A program made the translations under genes and the position numbers. The notes beneath the pieces are model-generated. The model searched no databases and was not told the DNA's origin. It was given only the letters and a program-made list of their open reading frames with translations. Below are positions 1 through 6,204 of a DNA stretch of 10,143 nt, in pieces; the stretch's first letter is position 1, and each line of letters opens with the position of its first letter. Source of the DNA: Halovenus sp. (GTDB lineage: Archaea > Halobacteriota > Halobacteria > Halobacteriales > Haloarculaceae); assembly GCA_003551945.1 (NCBI GenBank), contig PUNZ01000183.1, positions 1 through 10,143 on the forward strand. The letters run 5' to 3'.

Positions 1-207
1 GATTGCATCAACGGGGCAAGTTCGTGCAGCGAACTTTGCATCGAGTTCTGCACCGTCCGGGACCTCACGAACAAAGATATCTTCGTCTGTCTCCTCGCTG
101 TCGGTCAGAATTGCTTTGCCAGCATCCTCGTCGCGCTCGAACGCATCCCATTCGGCAACACACTGGAACATCCCGATGCACGTATCGCGGTCGTATTCGA
201 TTTTCAT
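1..207 (-). CDS. 3Fe-4S-type ferredoxin, C-terminus cut by window edge
   Basis: A small soluble cytoplasmic electron carrier; 69 residues are visible and the frame is still open at the left edge. Cys10 and Cys16 form a C-x5-C pair and Cys64 is followed by Pro (CPVDAI). This is the arrangement of single-cluster ferredoxins; position 13, where a fourth ligand would sit in a 4Fe-4S protein, is Met, so a 3Fe-4S cluster is inferred. The protein is rich in Asp and Glu, as in halophiles. The start at 207 (MKIEYDRDTC) gives the normal short N-terminus before the first Cys; upstream there is only a G-rich stretch (210-215) close to the ATG. It is divergent from the 2Fe-2S ferredoxin at 305, with 97 bases between starts. 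The redox partner cannot be read from the sequence. Confidence 0.88.
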   Translation of the reverse strand, partial: MKIEYDRDTCIGMFQCVAEWDAFERDEDAGKAILTDSEETDEDIFVREVPDGAELDAKFAARTCPVDAI

Positions 208-304
208 ATCTCCCCTTTCGATGGTGAGGACCAAAGGTGTGATGAATCAGGCAGGTGGCCACACATCCCGAACACCTACGGAATCGGAGCACCTAGTCAT
301 CCCT
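208..304. promoter_or_regulatory. Divergent intergenic region between two ferredoxin genes
   Basis: This 97-base gap must hold the starts of two opposite transcription units. No convincing TATA/BRE pair is visible on either strand. An 8-bp palindrome, GTGGCCAC, lies at 255-262, almost at the centre, and an AGGTGT/ACACCT inverted pair lies at 235-240 and 272-277. These are only candidate regulator sites. Confidence 0.35.
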
Positions 305-631
305 ATGCCAACCGTTCGATTTCGCGGAGACGAATATGAGTGCGAAGAGGGCGAACTCCTCCGTGACGTACTCTTGTCCGTCGATGAATCCCCCCACAAC
401 GGGCGGGCAAAATATCTCAATTGTCGTGGGTTCGGAACCTGTGGAACCTGCGCTGTCGAGATAGCAGGACCGGTGAGTGAACCGACAAAAATTGAGCAAC
501 AACGATTGTCGGTTCCACCACACGCTGCGGACACGCCGCTTCGACTGGCCTGTCAAACGCGCATCGAGGGCGATATCGACGTGATAAAATATCCAGGCTT
601 TTGGGGACAACACGTGCCGGACGAGAGATAG
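305..631 (+). CDS. 2Fe-2S ferredoxin
   Basis: A 108-residue soluble electron-transfer protein with the [2Fe-2S] beta-grasp signature. Cys40, Cys46 and Cys49 form C-x5-C-x2-C (in CRGFGTCGTC) and Cys83 lies in LACQT. The x5 spacing is that of adrenodoxin-like rather than plant-type (x4) proteins. The ending KYPGFWGQ is a familiar tail in haloarchaeal and cyanobacterial-like members. The frame is open back to 116, but the ATG at 305 (MPTVRFRGDEY) begins directly with the first beta strand; an ATG at 242 would add an unconserved-looking 21-residue tail. Cys13 is an extra cysteine outside the motif. It is divergent from the 3Fe-4S ferredoxin, which suggests related redox roles, but no partner enzyme is in the window. 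Confidence 0.87.
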   Translation: MPTVRFRGDEYECEEGELLRDVLLSVDESPHNGRAKYLNCRGFGTCGTCAVEIAGPVSEPTKIEQQRLSVPPHAADTPLRLACQTRIEGDIDVIKYPGFWGQHVPDER

Positions 632-761
632 CTCTCAAAACGAGCTGCTCGCGCCTCAGATATGCAAGTGGAAGATATGCGGGCCTAATGTAGTTGTAAT
701 CAACACAAAGGCGCCATTGTTTCTCGGTAATCTTTTTCGTACTTCGTCCTCTTCCCTTCCC
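632..761 (+). promoter_or_regulatory. Intergenic region upstream of the DUF7344-type gene
   Basis: This 130-base gap follows the 2Fe-2S ferredoxin and precedes the winged-helix gene. It contains GTTG-TAAT-CAAC (693-704), a short inverted repeat about 60 bases before the start codon and a possible operator. No clear terminator and no clear TATA box is visible. Confidence 0.25.
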
Positions 762-1211
762 ATGGCTGAAAAATCAGAGGCGAGCGAAGAGGATACCACC
801 GGGGCATCTGTCGCTGCCCAAAGCCAATTACCGCCGCCCGATATTTTGGAGATTGAACCAGTGTATGAGGCACTGGGGCACTCCCGACGCCGCTATCTCT
901 GCTATACACTTCTTGAAAGCACTGAGTGGTCGCTGACCGACTTGGCGACGAAAATTGCAGCATGGGAAAACGACATCCCGGAACACGCTGTGGAGACAAC
1001 GCAGCAAAAAAGGGTGTACGTCTCGCTGTATCACGCCCACGTCCCAAAGTTGGTTGACGAAGGAGTGCTTACGTTCGATGAGACGACCGAGAAAATCACG
1101 GCCGGCAAACACGCCGAACAAGTATTGGCGGCGCTTGAAGCGATAGGCGCCAGCCTCGATTCTCACCAGGAAACCCATGCACGAGGTGAAATGAATGAGC
1201 AAGAGAGTTGA
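762..1211 (+). CDS. DUF7344-type winged-helix protein
   Basis: A 149-residue soluble protein. After an acidic, disordered-looking N-terminus (about 1-30), residues about 35-125 match the haloarchaeal winged-helix family I know as DUF7344: EALGHSRRRYLCYTLL opens the first helix, DLATKIAAWEND follows, then a basic QQKRVYVSLYHAHVPKL helix, and the wing EGVLTFDETTEKITAG. The family is taken to be DNA-binding and regulatory; the target is unknown. The start at 762 (MAEKSEASEED) is preferred over an upstream in-frame codon at 717 whose Phe/Ser-rich extension looks non-coding. Its last 17 bases overlap the HalOD1 gene, so the two are probably co-translated. Family assignment is from memory of conserved motifs, not from a search. 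Confidence 0.72.
   Translation: MAEKSEASEEDTTGASVAAQSQLPPPDILEIEPVYEALGHSRRRYLCYTLLESTEWSLTDLATKIAAWENDIPEHAVETTQQKRVYVSLYHAHVPKLVDEGVLTFDETTEKITAGKHAEQVLAALEAIGASLDSHQETHARGEMNEQES
1183..1189 (+). promoter_or_regulatory. Shine-Dalgarno inside the upstream gene
   Basis: GAGGTGA is a full match to the archaeal anti-Shine-Dalgarno. It ends 5 bases before the ATG at 1195 and lies within the coding region of the preceding gene. It decides the start of the HalOD1 gene at 1195 rather than the later ATG at 1222-1225 and implies translational coupling. Confidence 0.7.
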
Positions 1212-1566
1212 TGATGAAATCATGAACGAGGAGGAGCCGACAACGAAAAGCAAAACCGGCTGGTCACAGGTAACACAGCGTCACTACGACCCCGAGGGCA
1301 ACGAAGAACTCACAACGGTTATTGTCTATGCAATAGCGGAGGCGAGAGGCGTCTCTCCGATTGAGGTCAAGTCCCCACCGTTATACGAGGTTGTTGACGT
1401 GCCAGCAATTGAAAACACGTTCTTCGGCCCAGATGTTGCCGGTGAGTCTCGACAAAGCGTTGGTACCGTTGAGTTTCAGTATACGAACTATCTCATCCAA
1501 GTCGAAAGCGATGGATGGGTACAGTTGTACGAATCGACCGGAACAGACGACCCTGGCTTGGACTAA
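1195..1566 (+). CDS. Stand-alone HalOD1 output-domain protein
   Basis: A 123-residue acidic soluble protein. From about residue 22 it follows the haloarchaeal HalOD1 pattern: VTQRHYDPEG, a helix LTTVIVYAIAEARGVSP, then PPLYEVVDVPAIENTFF, and a beta-rich end with VGTVEFQYTNYLIQVESDG. HalOD1 was defined as an output domain of haloarchaeal signalling proteins, often fused to receiver or sensor modules; here it is alone. The start is fixed by a strong Shine-Dalgarno just upstream, inside the DUF7344-type gene, which it overlaps by 17 bases. The overlap implies co-expression with the winged-helix protein, and possibly that the two act together; that last step is inference. A GC-rich hairpin follows the stop. 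Confidence 0.82.
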   Translation: MSKRVDDEIMNEEEPTTKSKTGWSQVTQRHYDPEGNEELTTVIVYAIAEARGVSPIEVKSPPLYEVVDVPAIENTFFGPDVAGESRQSVGTVEFQYTNYLIQVESDGWVQLYESTGTDDPGLD

Positions 1567-1572
1567 CGATAG

Positions 1573-1605
1573 CGGGCGTCTTGCGCCCGTCTGACGAGCA
1601 GTTTT
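1573..1605 (+). terminator. GC hairpin followed by a T4 run
   Basis: CGGGCG (1573-1578) pairs perfectly with CGCCCG (1584-1589) around a 5-base loop, right after the HalOD1 stop, with TTTT at 1602-1605. It is a plausible terminator of the two-gene unit. The T-rich part (1601-1607) is also 25-30 bases before the next ATG (1631), so it could instead be the TATA element of a leaderless transcript. Confidence 0.45.
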
Positions 1606-1630
1606 GTACGAGAATCGCGTGGGTTCAGGC

Positions 1631-2200
1631 ATGCCAAGCCTCGATGAGGCGTATAACCGTCGGTGGGACGGGCCGCGAGACCCCCGTCGCCTCGCCGCTG
1701 GCCTCGCGTTGCTCGCGGTTGGTGTGCTTGCCGTCTCGGCCGCGCTCGTGTTGTTGGCTGGCTGGGGCCACAGCACCACTGCAAAGTGGTACGCCGGCCT
1801 CGCCGCCGGTGCGGGCATCCCCGTGATGTTATTGGGGATTGTCGTCGTGGTCCCTGCAAGCCGCCGCGAGCGTCTCGGCGTCCTCGGTGGCACTGTTCTT
1901 GCTGCCGGTGGCGTTGCACTGTTTTCGCAGGTGTATCCCGGCCGCTGGACCCGAACGGCAGACCCACTGGCGTTCGAGACGCTCATCCTCTACGGCCTCG
2001 GCTGTGCGATTGCCCTCTGGTTCGTCTTCACCGCGCTTGCCTCCTTTCGACTCCGTAACAATCCACAGGGGACAGTACAACTGGAAGTTGTCCGCCAGGG
2101 CGAAACACAGACACTCGAACTCAGCCGCGACCGGTATCAACAGCTACTGAGCGATGGTGGCGATGCAGAGGCAGTCATCCAAGAGCTGAAAGAAAAATAG
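1631..2200 (+). CDS. Four-helix membrane protein, haloarchaeal conserved family (DUF7139-like)
   Basis: A 189-residue integral membrane protein of unknown function. Hydrophobic helices are at about 21-43, 55-77, 83-103 and 115-140, followed by a soluble cytoplasmic tail of about 45 residues (VQLEVVRQGETQTLELSRDRY onwards) that ends in a short charged helix, EAVIQELKEK. The arrangement, the opening MPSLDEAYNRRW, and the PASRRERLGVLGG loop between helices 2 and 3 recall the haloarchaeal family labelled DUF7139, sometimes annotated loosely as permease; I am not certain of the label. The start at 1631 is chosen because the frame upstream, back to 1604, looks non-coding. It precedes priL by 55 bases on the same strand, but a T6 run between them may separate the transcripts. 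No catalytic motif is visible. Confidence 0.75.
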   Translation: MPSLDEAYNRRWDGPRDPRRLAAGLALLAVGVLAVSAALVLLAGWGHSTTAKWYAGLAAGAGIPVMLLGIVVVVPASRRERLGVLGGTVLAAGGVALFSQVYPGRWTRTADPLAFETLILYGLGCAIALWFVFTALASFRLRNNPQGTVQLEVVRQGETQTLELSRDRYQQLLSDGGDAEAVIQELKEK

Positions 2201-2222
2201 GCCTGCGTTCGTGAACGGCGGG

Positions 2223-2228
2223 TTTTTT
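2223..2228 (+). terminator. T6 run between the membrane protein gene and priL
   Basis: GGGTTTTTTGC lies 22 bases after the membrane-protein stop. T-rich runs act as intrinsic terminators in archaea. It is also centred about 30 bases before the priL ATG, so it could instead serve as the priL TATA-like element; the sequence does not decide. Confidence 0.4.
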
Positions 2229-2255
2229 GCACACGCATCTCCAACCAGTGAATCG

Positions 2256-3323
2256 ATGAACCAGTTGCACGCCCGCTACCCATTTCTCGAAGCGGCCCGC
2301 GAGGCCGTCGACGAAGCGGGCGTCAATCTCGCAACGATTATTACGGACAACGAACAGGTCGTCGAACGGGCTTTCGAGCGCGTCTCGCTTGCACTGGAGG
2401 ATGGAACTGTCGGCGAGCCTCACCGACGCCCACGGGTCGAACTGCTCTCGTATCCCGTCGCCCGAGTCCTTGTCTCGCTCGTTGACCAACACATCCTGAC
2501 GCGCAGGTACACGCGCGCGGAGGCAGCTACCGCCCAAGAACGGTTCGAATCCGACCTGACACGGACGACGGAACTCAAAAGTACACAGCGCGACCGCCTC
2601 ACGCTTGCGTCGCTGTTTACCGAGTTCGACATGACCGACGGAGTGCACGAGCGCGAAAATGGGTACGTCGTCGACGTTGGGCTCTATCTGGACCTGGCAG
2701 CCGACCAGTGGGGTGATGAATGGCGGTTGGTCAATCGAGACCTACAGGCCGGCGAAATAGCGCTTACTCAGCGTGAAACCGTGATTCTCGTCCGCCATGC
2801 TATCCAACAGCGCATCGAGGAGGGGCTCCCGCTATCAGTCCCGGACGCAATCGGTGCCGAACTTGAACCGGAAGTCGCCCAGTTGCGCGAGCTGCTTGCC
2901 GACTTGGAACTGATGCGTGATATCGACACGGTCGTGCCTGACCTCTTTCCGCCCTGTATGACCTACCTGCTTGACCAAGTCCAAAAGGGCGAGCATCTGG
3001 AACACCACTCACGGTTTGCAATCGCAACCTTCCTGACGAGCATTGGCATGACCACCGACGAGATTGTGGACCTCTTTCAGGTCAATCCGGGATTCGGCGA
3101 GGAAGTCACCCGGTATCAGGTTGACCACGTCCGGGGGGCGACCAGTCCAACTGAGTACTCCCCACCATCCTGTGCAACGATGCAATCGTACGGCGACTGT
3201 GTCAACATGGACGACCTCTGTGAGACGATTTCACACCCGCTTGGCTACTACGAAAAGAAACTCGATAATGCAGACGAAGACGAACTCGTGGATTGGCGAG
3301 AACAGCAAGCAGAATCTTCCTGA
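2256..3323 (+). CDS. priL: DNA primase large subunit PriL
   Basis: The 355-residue non-catalytic subunit of the archaeal/eukaryotic-type primase, which partners PriS to make RNA primers at replication forks. The N-terminal helical half begins MNQLHARYPFLEAAREAV, typical of haloarchaeal PriL. The C-terminal half carries the four cysteines expected to bind the 4Fe-4S cluster: Cys234 (FPPCMTYLL), Cys306 (PPSCATM), Cys315 (YGDCVNMDDL) and Cys322 (LCETISHPLGYY). The conserved HHSRFAIATFLTSIGM segment lies between the first and second cysteines. Length and cysteine pattern look complete. The start at 2256 is chosen over an in-frame GTG at 2211 because known members begin at this MN-LHARYPF motif. 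It follows a four-helix membrane protein and is convergent with the gene at 3353; priS is not in the window. Confidence 0.95.
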   Translation: MNQLHARYPFLEAAREAVDEAGVNLATIITDNEQVVERAFERVSLALEDGTVGEPHRRPRVELLSYPVARVLVSLVDQHILTRRYTRAEAATAQERFESDLTRTTELKSTQRDRLTLASLFTEFDMTDGVHERENGYVVDVGLYLDLAADQWGDEWRLVNRDLQAGEIALTQRETVILVRHAIQQRIEEGLPLSVPDAIGAELEPEVAQLRELLADLELMRDIDTVVPDLFPPCMTYLLDQVQKGEHLEHHSRFAIATFLTSIGMTTDEIVDLFQVNPGFGEEVTRYQVDHVRGATSPTEYSPPSCATMQSYGDCVNMDDLCETISHPLGYYEKKLDNADEDELVDWREQQAESS

Positions 3324-3333
3324 ATACCTCGTC

Positions 3334-3339
3334 AAAAAA
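3334..3339 (-). terminator. T6 run after the glycine-repeat gene
   Basis: Read on the minus strand this is CTGTTTTTTGAC, 13 bases beyond the stop at 3353, in the 29-base convergent gap with priL. The same TTTTTTGA word follows two other minus-strand genes in this window (6702 and 8004). Confidence 0.5.
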
Positions 3340-3352
3340 CAGCAGCAAGCAG

Positions 3353-3871
3353 CTAGTCTTCGTCAGAGCGGAGGCGCTGAATGATGTAGCCGAAAATCGG
3401 CATCCCGATGACAAACGCAGCGACCAAGCCAACGAGGACAAGTCCGCCATCTTCATTGATGCCCATTTCAGTCGTTCCGTTAGCAACGCCGTTAAATGAC
3501 CCGCTGAAGGTTTCTGCGTCCTCGTCAAGCGTCCCATCCATCTGACCGCTGACGTTCCCTTGGATAGCTCCGTTCACAACACCCTCTAACTCACCGCTGA
3601 ATTCATCACCGTCAAGGGTGCCTGTGAAGTTGCCGGTGAGTGGGCCTTGAAACTCGTTATCGTACGTCCCGACAAACGTTCCTTCAACCTGTCCATCTTC
3701 GTCGACCGTCAGGTCAGTAACCTCCCCATCAAGCGTTCCCTCCATTGGTTCGTCTTGTACTTCGATGACAGAGCCGTAAGCCCCCGCCAACATCCAGAGC
3801 GCAGCAATAAACAGAAGAACCGCTCCGGTAGCAATAGTTACCTGTATAACGACGTCACGGTCGACATCCAT
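3353..3871 (-). CDS. Two-helix membrane protein with extracellular glycine-tetrad repeat domain
   Basis: I do not recognise this 172-residue protein. Helix 1 is at about 8-30 and helix 2 at about 143-165; the short N-terminus and the basic tail (QRLRSDED) suggest both ends are inside, with residues about 31-142 outside. That outer domain has glycines every fourth residue in blocks: 60, 64, 68; 76, 80, 84, 88; 93, 97, 101, 105, 109, 113; 124, 128, 132. A hydrophobic residue usually sits midway (G-x-L/F/V/I-x). Such a pattern would suit extended beta structure or a solenoid; that is inference. Three N-glycosylation sequons (Asn81, Asn106, Asn131) lie in it. Start: ATG 3871, with a T5 run 27 bases upstream as a possible TATA; an in-frame GTG at 3886 is possible. 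It is convergent with priL and follows hemK2 by 67 bases. Confidence 0.7.
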   Translation of the reverse strand: MDVDRDVVIQVTIATGAVLLFIAALWMLAGAYGSVIEVQDEPMEGTLDGEVTDLTVDEDGQVEGTFVGTYDNEFQGPLTGNFTGTLDGDEFSGELEGVVNGAIQGNVSGQMDGTLDEDAETFSGSFNGVANGTTEMGINEDGGLVLVGLVAAFVIGMPIFGYIIQRLRSDED

Positions 3872-3895
3872 AACCGCGGGTTTCACAGGGACAGC

Positions 3896-3900
3896 AAAAA
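3896..3900 (-). promoter_or_regulatory. T5 run: possible TATA element of the glycine-repeat gene or hemK2 terminator
   Basis: CCTTTTTGC on the minus strand is centred 27 bases before the ATG at 3871 and about 41 bases after the hemK2 stop. Either role is possible and the sequence cannot separate them. Confidence 0.3.
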
Positions 3901-3938
3901 GGATTGCGTAACGCGTCTCAGCGCGACAATACGTGCTA

Positions 3939-4538
3939 TCAGTCGACGGTCAACGCAAGGACAAGTAACCGCTCGAATGGGTAGGACTCCTCGGCGAGAA
4001 CCCTCGTGTCAAATCCTTCCTCAGCGGCTATCGCTTCGACTGCATCCGGGTCTGTGAGTGTGGAAATCAGCAGATATGCTCGTCCCTCCGGCGTGAGAAC
4101 GCGGCCAAGACCACGAATGAATGGCGTGACCATTGCTCGCCCGTCTGCGCCACCGGAAAGTGCCGCCTCCATCCAATCGTCCCATTCCTGGTCGGGCGGT
4201 GTCGGGAGATATGGCGGGTTACAGACCACAACATCGAAGCTTGCAGTCTGAAATGGGTCGAACATATCGCCGCGAACGGTCGGCACGCCAGCCGAAGCGG
4301 CCTGCCTGCACGCGTTCGGGTTGATGTCGATACCAACGACTGCTGCACCGCTTGTTTTGGCAATCGTATGCGCAACGTAGCCAGAGCCAGTTCCAACATC
4401 CAACACGCGTTCGCCCGCGGCGATTTCAGTGGCAACCGACTCGGCAAGCAGGCGGGAGTCCTCTGCCGGCTGATAGACCGTCTCCACGTCGCGTAAGTCA
4501 GCCAATTTTGGTCGGATTCGGTCAGCGTTATCCGTCAT
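3939..4538 (-). CDS. hemK: HemK2/Mtq2-type protein-glutamine methyltransferase
   Basis: A 199-residue class I SAM-dependent methyltransferase. By family knowledge the archaeal/eukaryotic Mtq2 (HemK2) group methylates the GGQ glutamine of release factor aRF1; that substrate is inferred here. Visible motifs, in order: VYQPAEDS (21-28), typical of this subgroup; the SAM-binding VLDVGTGSG (45-53); acidic DIN (71-73) after the second strand; and the catalytic NPPY (107-110) that holds the amide nitrogen. There is no N-terminal PrmC helical domain, which fits the short Mtq2 form. It lies 16 bases downstream of ksgA on the same strand, with GAGG about 13 bases before the ATG, so it is almost certainly co-transcribed. 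Both products modify the translation machinery. Confidence 0.9.
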   Translation of the reverse strand: MTDNADRIRPKLADLRDVETVYQPAEDSRLLAESVATEIAAGERVLDVGTGSGYVAHTIAKTSGAAVVGIDINPNACRQAASAGVPTVRGDMFDPFQTASFDVVVCNPPYLPTPPDQEWDDWMEAALSGGADGRAMVTPFIRGLGRVLTPEGRAYLLISTLTDPDAVEAIAAEEGFDTRVLAEESYPFERLLVLALTVD

Positions 4539-4554
4539 AAGCGTAGTCGTTGCC

Positions 4555-5424
4555 TCATTGTCCCTGCTTTTCCTCCGGGTTTCCTACCTCCCACGCCGTT
4601 GTCGCAAGCTGGGCGAACTCGGCAGGCGTCAGGTTTCCTGCACGCTGGCGCAACAACGACTCGTCTGCGGCATCGACAACGGCATCGCCGTCAACCAATC
4701 CGGAGATATGCACGGTATTTCGGATGGCGTTTCGCATCGTCTTCCGTCGCTGGGTAAAGACCGCACGGAGAAACCGGAGGAAAAACTCGTCATCGGGGAC
4801 GGTATACGCAGGCTCACGCGGCGTTGTTCGAACAAGCGCACTCTCGACAGCAGGCTGTGGGTCAAACGCCGTTGGCGGGACGGTTTCGACAAGTTCGACA
4901 GCGGCATAATGGCCAGCAGTCACGGAGAGTCGCCCGTACTCGTCGGTGCCCGGTTCGGCAGCCATCCGCTCGGCAAATTCGAGTTGGACCATCAGGACAA
5001 GCGGCCGCCGAGTCGGGAGCAAGCGGAAAATAACCTCGCTGGAAATACCATACGGAAGGTTGGAGATAGCTGTGGTAAACGCGGGGAGGTCAACGGCAAG
5101 TGCGTCACCAGTGATAATGTCGAGGCGTCCCGCTTCGACAGCGGTTGCAAACTCCGTTTCGAGAAACGCAGCAAGTCGGGGGTCACGCTCAATGACGGTA
5201 ACGCGCTCACCAACGGCTAGCAGCCGGTCGGTTAAGCCACCAGTTCCCCCACCGACTTCGAGAATGTGTGTGGTGTCGAACTCACGCTCGGTGGCGTAGC
5301 TCGGAATGCGGTCGAGAACGCGGTCATCGATCAGGAAGTGCTGGTCCGCGTTCGGGTCACCAGCAATGCCTGCTCGACGGATAAGAGCATCTGGGTCGCG
5401 TGTCCCCGTAGGTGGCTCTGTCAT
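4555..5424 (-). CDS. ksgA: 16S rRNA dimethyladenosine transferase KsgA/RsmA
   Basis: A 289-residue rRNA adenine dimethyltransferase that converts the two adjacent adenosines in the 3'-terminal hairpin of 16S rRNA to N6,N6-dimethyladenosine late in small-subunit assembly. Motifs: DQHFLIDD (27-34) matching the family Q-x-FL entry; SAM motif EVGGGTGGLT (56-65); acidic ERD (79-81); GDAL (106-109); catalytic NLPYGIS (122-128). The C-terminal part, with FTQRRKTMRNAI, is the helical RNA-binding domain. Length is normal for archaea. The start at 5424 is fixed by a perfect GAGGTGA 7 bases upstream. The gene lies between DUF655 (90-base gap) and hemK2 (16-base gap). Its ATG overlaps the stop of a possible 21-codon ORF. 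Confidence 0.96.
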   Translation of the reverse strand: MTEPPTGTRDPDALIRRAGIAGDPNADQHFLIDDRVLDRIPSYATEREFDTTHILEVGGGTGGLTDRLLAVGERVTVIERDPRLAAFLETEFATAVEAGRLDIITGDALAVDLPAFTTAISNLPYGISSEVIFRLLPTRRPLVLMVQLEFAERMAAEPGTDEYGRLSVTAGHYAAVELVETVPPTAFDPQPAVESALVRTTPREPAYTVPDDEFFLRFLRAVFTQRRKTMRNAIRNTVHISGLVDGDAVVDAADESLLRQRAGNLTPAEFAQLATTAWEVGNPEEKQGQ

Positions 5425-5486
5425 TCGTTGTTCACCTCGGCAATGAGAGGGGTGTCCGTTGCGCTGGGTCGTGGGATAGTCGCCAT
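5421..5486 (-). other. Possible 21-codon ORF overlapping the ksgA start
   Basis: An ATG at 5486 opens a frame (MATIPRPSATDTPLIAEVNNE) whose TGA shares bases with the ksgA ATG as ATGA. The ksgA Shine-Dalgarno is inside it. No strong ribosome site precedes its own ATG, and the frame continues upstream through DUF655 as a shadow, so chance is likely. Confidence 0.15.
5432..5438 (-). promoter_or_regulatory. Shine-Dalgarno of ksgA
   Basis: GAGGTGA on the minus strand lies 7 bases before the ksgA ATG (5424-5422). It is a perfect anti-Shine-Dalgarno match and supports an internal, non-leaderless start within a longer mRNA. Confidence 0.7.
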
Positions 5487-5514
5487 TACTGCTATCTCGG
5501 AGGGGGCAACCACG

Positions 5515-6093
5515 TTACTGTTCGCTTTCGCGGACGAACATCCGATATTTGAGGTCGTCCTCTCGAATCTCTTCGATGATGCGCTCAACCAGCACCTCTT
5601 TTGGGTTGTGGAGGCCACTGATTCGCGATTCGAGTTCCGAAAAGCTCTCGAAGGGTTTTCGCTTTCGTTCATCGAGGATATCGTTTCTGAGTTTTTTGCC
5701 GATTCCGGGGAGGAGGTTCAACTGATGAAGCCGAAGCGTAATCGGCTGAGCCTCGTTGTAGACGTCGACAAACTGTTGTTCATTTTCGGTGACAAGGTCG
5801 TCGATGACATATTCAAGTTCCGAGCTTGCGCCACCCGGGAGGTCCTCGTAGGCAATCTCGGAGACACGCTGTATCTGCTCGGTGTCGTAGATATCGATAT
5901 AATCCGCGATTGAGATAGCCCCACTATCTCCGAGGACGAGTTCGTAGAGTTCGAAGCGTTCGGTGTCCAGGGCGTACGCGAGCGGTTCTTTTTGATACTG
6001 TGGCCGGTCATCTCCGCTCCGTCCGTGGGGAAGGACATCGAGTACGACAGCCGTGTGGTCGCCTGCCGCCCCATCGCGTTCGTCATCACTCAT
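5515..6093 (-). CDS. DUF655 family protein with helix-hairpin-helix
   Basis: A 192-residue soluble protein of the conserved archaeal family DUF655, which has no settled function. After a short acidic tail, residues about 14-115 form a mixed domain (TAVVLDVLPHG, the KEPLAYALDTERFELYELVL strand-helix segment, YEDLPGGASSELEYVIDDLV). Residues about 120-175 form a helix-hairpin-helix region with LPGIGKKL (128-135), then FESFSELESRI. A nucleic-acid binding role is inferred from that motif and from steady neighbourhood with rpoF and ksgA in haloarchaea. The start at 6093 has a TATA-like box about 29 bases upstream and no Shine-Dalgarno, consistent with a leaderless transcript separate from rpoF. ksgA starts 90 bases after its stop. 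Confidence 0.92.
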   Translation of the reverse strand: MSDDERDGAAGDHTAVVLDVLPHGRSGDDRPQYQKEPLAYALDTERFELYELVLGDSGAISIADYIDIYDTEQIQRVSEIAYEDLPGGASSELEYVIDDLVTENEQQFVDVYNEAQPITLRLHQLNLLPGIGKKLRNDILDERKRKPFESFSELESRISGLHNPKEVLVERIIEEIREDDLKYRMFVRESEQ

Positions 6094-6119
6094 AGTATGG
6101 TCGTACGGTGACCGGACAC

Positions 6120-6125
6120 TTAAAA
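6120..6125 (-). promoter_or_regulatory. TATA-like element of DUF655/ksgA/hemK2 unit
   Basis: TTTTAA in CCATTTTAAGTG on the minus strand is centred about 29 bases before the DUF655 ATG, the spacing expected for a leaderless haloarchaeal transcript. A clear BRE is not seen. Confidence 0.5.
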
Positions 6126-6191
6126 TGGGCTTTCATCGGCGAGACACGTTAGGCGAACGAGGGGTGTAAGAGCAGTCAGACAGAAACGTGG

Positions 6192-6204
6192 CACCGAACC
6201 GGCG
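6192..6204 (-). terminator. Short hairpin right after the rpoF stop
   Basis: On the minus strand CGCCG and CGGTG pair (one G-U) around a GTT loop, immediately after the rpoF stop codon, followed by a weak TTT. Together with the promoter box at 6120-6125 it suggests rpoF can end as its own transcript. The stem is only 5 bp. Confidence 0.25.

Noticed and set aside
1381..1986. 201-codon minus-strand open frame
   Set aside because: It is antisense to the HalOD1 gene and the membrane protein. Its Arg/Pro/Ala-rich translation is typical of shadow frames.
4558..5220. 220-codon plus-strand open frame
   Set aside because: It lies entirely antisense to ksgA, whose motifs are unmistakable. Its translation is Arg/Ser/Gly-rich with no family motif.
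5266..5913. 215-codon plus-strand open frame
   Set aside because: It spans the antisense of the ksgA start, the intergenic gap and DUF655, all of which are well supported on the minus strand.
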